A DNA stretch of 6,799 nt, from positions 1-6,799 of the forward strand of contig CAHJXG010000068.1 in NCBI GenBank assembly GCA_903644035.1. Reading direction: 5' to 3'. Positions 6,144 to 6,799 of the stretch are shown here, piece after piece. Every line of letters starts with the position of its first letter. The stretch's first letter is position 1. This DNA is from Rhodospirillales bacterium. GTDB lineage: Bacteria; Pseudomonadota; Alphaproteobacteria; Acetobacterales; Acetobacteraceae. The translations under genes and the position numbers were made by a program. Below the pieces are notes generated by a model that was given only the letters and a program-made list of their open reading frames with translations, had not been told where the DNA came from and made no database searches.

Positions 6144-6799
6144 ATGGCGCCGCGGTGCCGCGGCAGGCTCTGGAATAGGTGCGCAGGACATCGCGCACCG
6201 CCTCGATCAGCAATGTCTGGGCGTCGGGCGGCAGCGCCCCGGCCGTCACGCGGCCGTGGAGCAGCGGCAGATGCTGGCTGATCAGGGGTGCGGGAATGCG
6301 GACGCCATGCAGCGCGGCGAGCAGGCCGTCCACCGCGTCACGCGCCGGGGGCATCGGCCAGTAGTAGCGAATGCGGTCGCTGTAGCTGTAGTGGCGCAGC
6401 CGGCGCTGCTCCTCCGGCGTGCCGGGGTAGTGGCCCTGCCAATCCCGCGGCTGCGCCACCATCAGCCGCTCCATGGCGGCCGGAATCGGCGCCGTGCCGG
6501 GCCGCAGCACGGAGGCGATGGCGTCCAGCCCATACAGCGCCTCCCGCAGCGCGAAGGTGAGGCCGGGACCGACCTTGAGGATGCGGAAGCCGTCCTGGAC
6601 GAGTTGGCGCAGCGCCGCCTCCGGCTGGTAGTCGGTCGAGTGCGCCTCGAACACCAGGCCCGGCATCCGGTCCAGCGCTGCTGCCAGGGCGCGGGCGGGT
6701 TCGGGGGCATAGACCGCCACGCCCTCATTGCCGAACTCGACGCCGGGCTGCACGACCAGCGCGATCACGCGCGGCCAGGCTTCGCGCGCCGCATCGCGG
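6142..6799 (-). CDS. Tagatose-1,6-bisphosphate aldolase non-catalytic subunit (GatZ/KbaZ type), 5' end outside the window
   Basis: GatZ/KbaZ proteins bind and stabilise the class II aldolase GatY/KbaY, which splits tagatose-1,6-bisphosphate into dihydroxyacetone phosphate and glyceraldehyde-3-phosphate; they are not catalytic themselves. About 218 C-terminal residues are visible out of roughly 420-430 in the family. Diagnostic stretches in order are VVQPGVEFGNEGV, VFEAHSTDYQP, GFRILKVGPGLTFALREALY, and a C-terminal helix region containing YSDRIRYYWP. The frame is open through the right edge with continuing family-like sequence (REAWPR before VIALVVQPG), so the GTG at 6768 is not the start. 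The gene ends in TAA, which forms part of the next gene's ribosome binding site. In a sorbitol operon it may serve fructose- or tagatose-type ketose-bisphosphates; the true substrate is not visible here. Confidence 0.9.
   Translation of the reverse strand, partial: RDAAREAWPRVIALVVQPGVEFGNEGVAVYAPEPARALAAALDRMPGLVFEAHSTDYQPEAALRQLVQDGFRILKVGPGLTFALREALYGLDAIASVLRPGTAPIPAAMERLMVAQPRDWQGHYPGTPEEQRRLRHYSYSDRIRYYWPMPPARDAVDGLLAALHGVRIPAPLISQHLPLLHGRVTAGALPPDAQTLLIEAVRDVLRTYSRACRGTAAP

Noticed and set aside
6006..6191. Minus-strand 61-codon frame across the aldolase/dehydrogenase junction
   Set aside because: It is out of frame with both genes; Ser/Pro/Ala/Arg-rich. It includes an ATG close to the dehydrogenase start, but that ATG does not lead into the SDR frame.

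Overview
The window reads as GC-rich bacterial DNA with strong G/C preference at third codon positions. The gene families (SmoS/SmoE-type polyol genes, a Wzc/ExoP-type polysaccharide co-polymerase and a WecG/TagA-type glycosyltransferase) point to an alphaproteobacterium, plausibly of the Rhodospirillales/Acetobacterales. That placement is inferred from composition and protein resemblance only. All five genes I can support lie on the minus strand. The long plus-strand open frames are antisense shadows.

Right part (6799 to about 3969), read right to left: a polyol catabolism operon. It begins off the right edge with the C-terminal half of a GatZ/KbaZ-type tagatose-bisphosphate aldolase non-catalytic subunit. 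A complete SDR sorbitol/L-iditol dehydrogenase (SmoS type) follows after 12 nt, and then, after a 64-nt gap holding a clean hairpin, a SmoE-type periplasmic sorbitol/mannitol binding protein. Together these would bind a hexitol in the periplasm, oxidise it to a ketose, and help the cleavage of a ketose-bisphosphate. The permease and ATPase genes that usually follow the binding protein are absent; the operon ends in a strong hairpin. The dehydrogenase has no usable ATG, GTG or TTG start upstream of its NAD-binding motif. A CTG with an ideally placed AAGGAG is the best start.

Middle (3968 to 3115): about 850 nt with no gene I can support. It carries several compact inverted repeats, one resembling the end hairpins of IS200/IS605-type elements. 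It may be a rearrangement scar between the polyol operon and the next locus.

Left part (3114 to 1): an exopolysaccharide locus with a WecG/TagA/CpsF-family glycosyltransferase (GT26), followed after 106 nt by a Wzc/ExoP-type chain-length determinant fused to a BY-kinase domain. The second gene starts at TTG behind a GGAGG and runs off the left edge just short of its expected C-terminus. One would build the lipid-linked repeat unit; the other would control polymerisation and export.

I see no tRNA, rRNA, CRISPR array or intact mobile element. I did not find a convincing new defence or other novel system.
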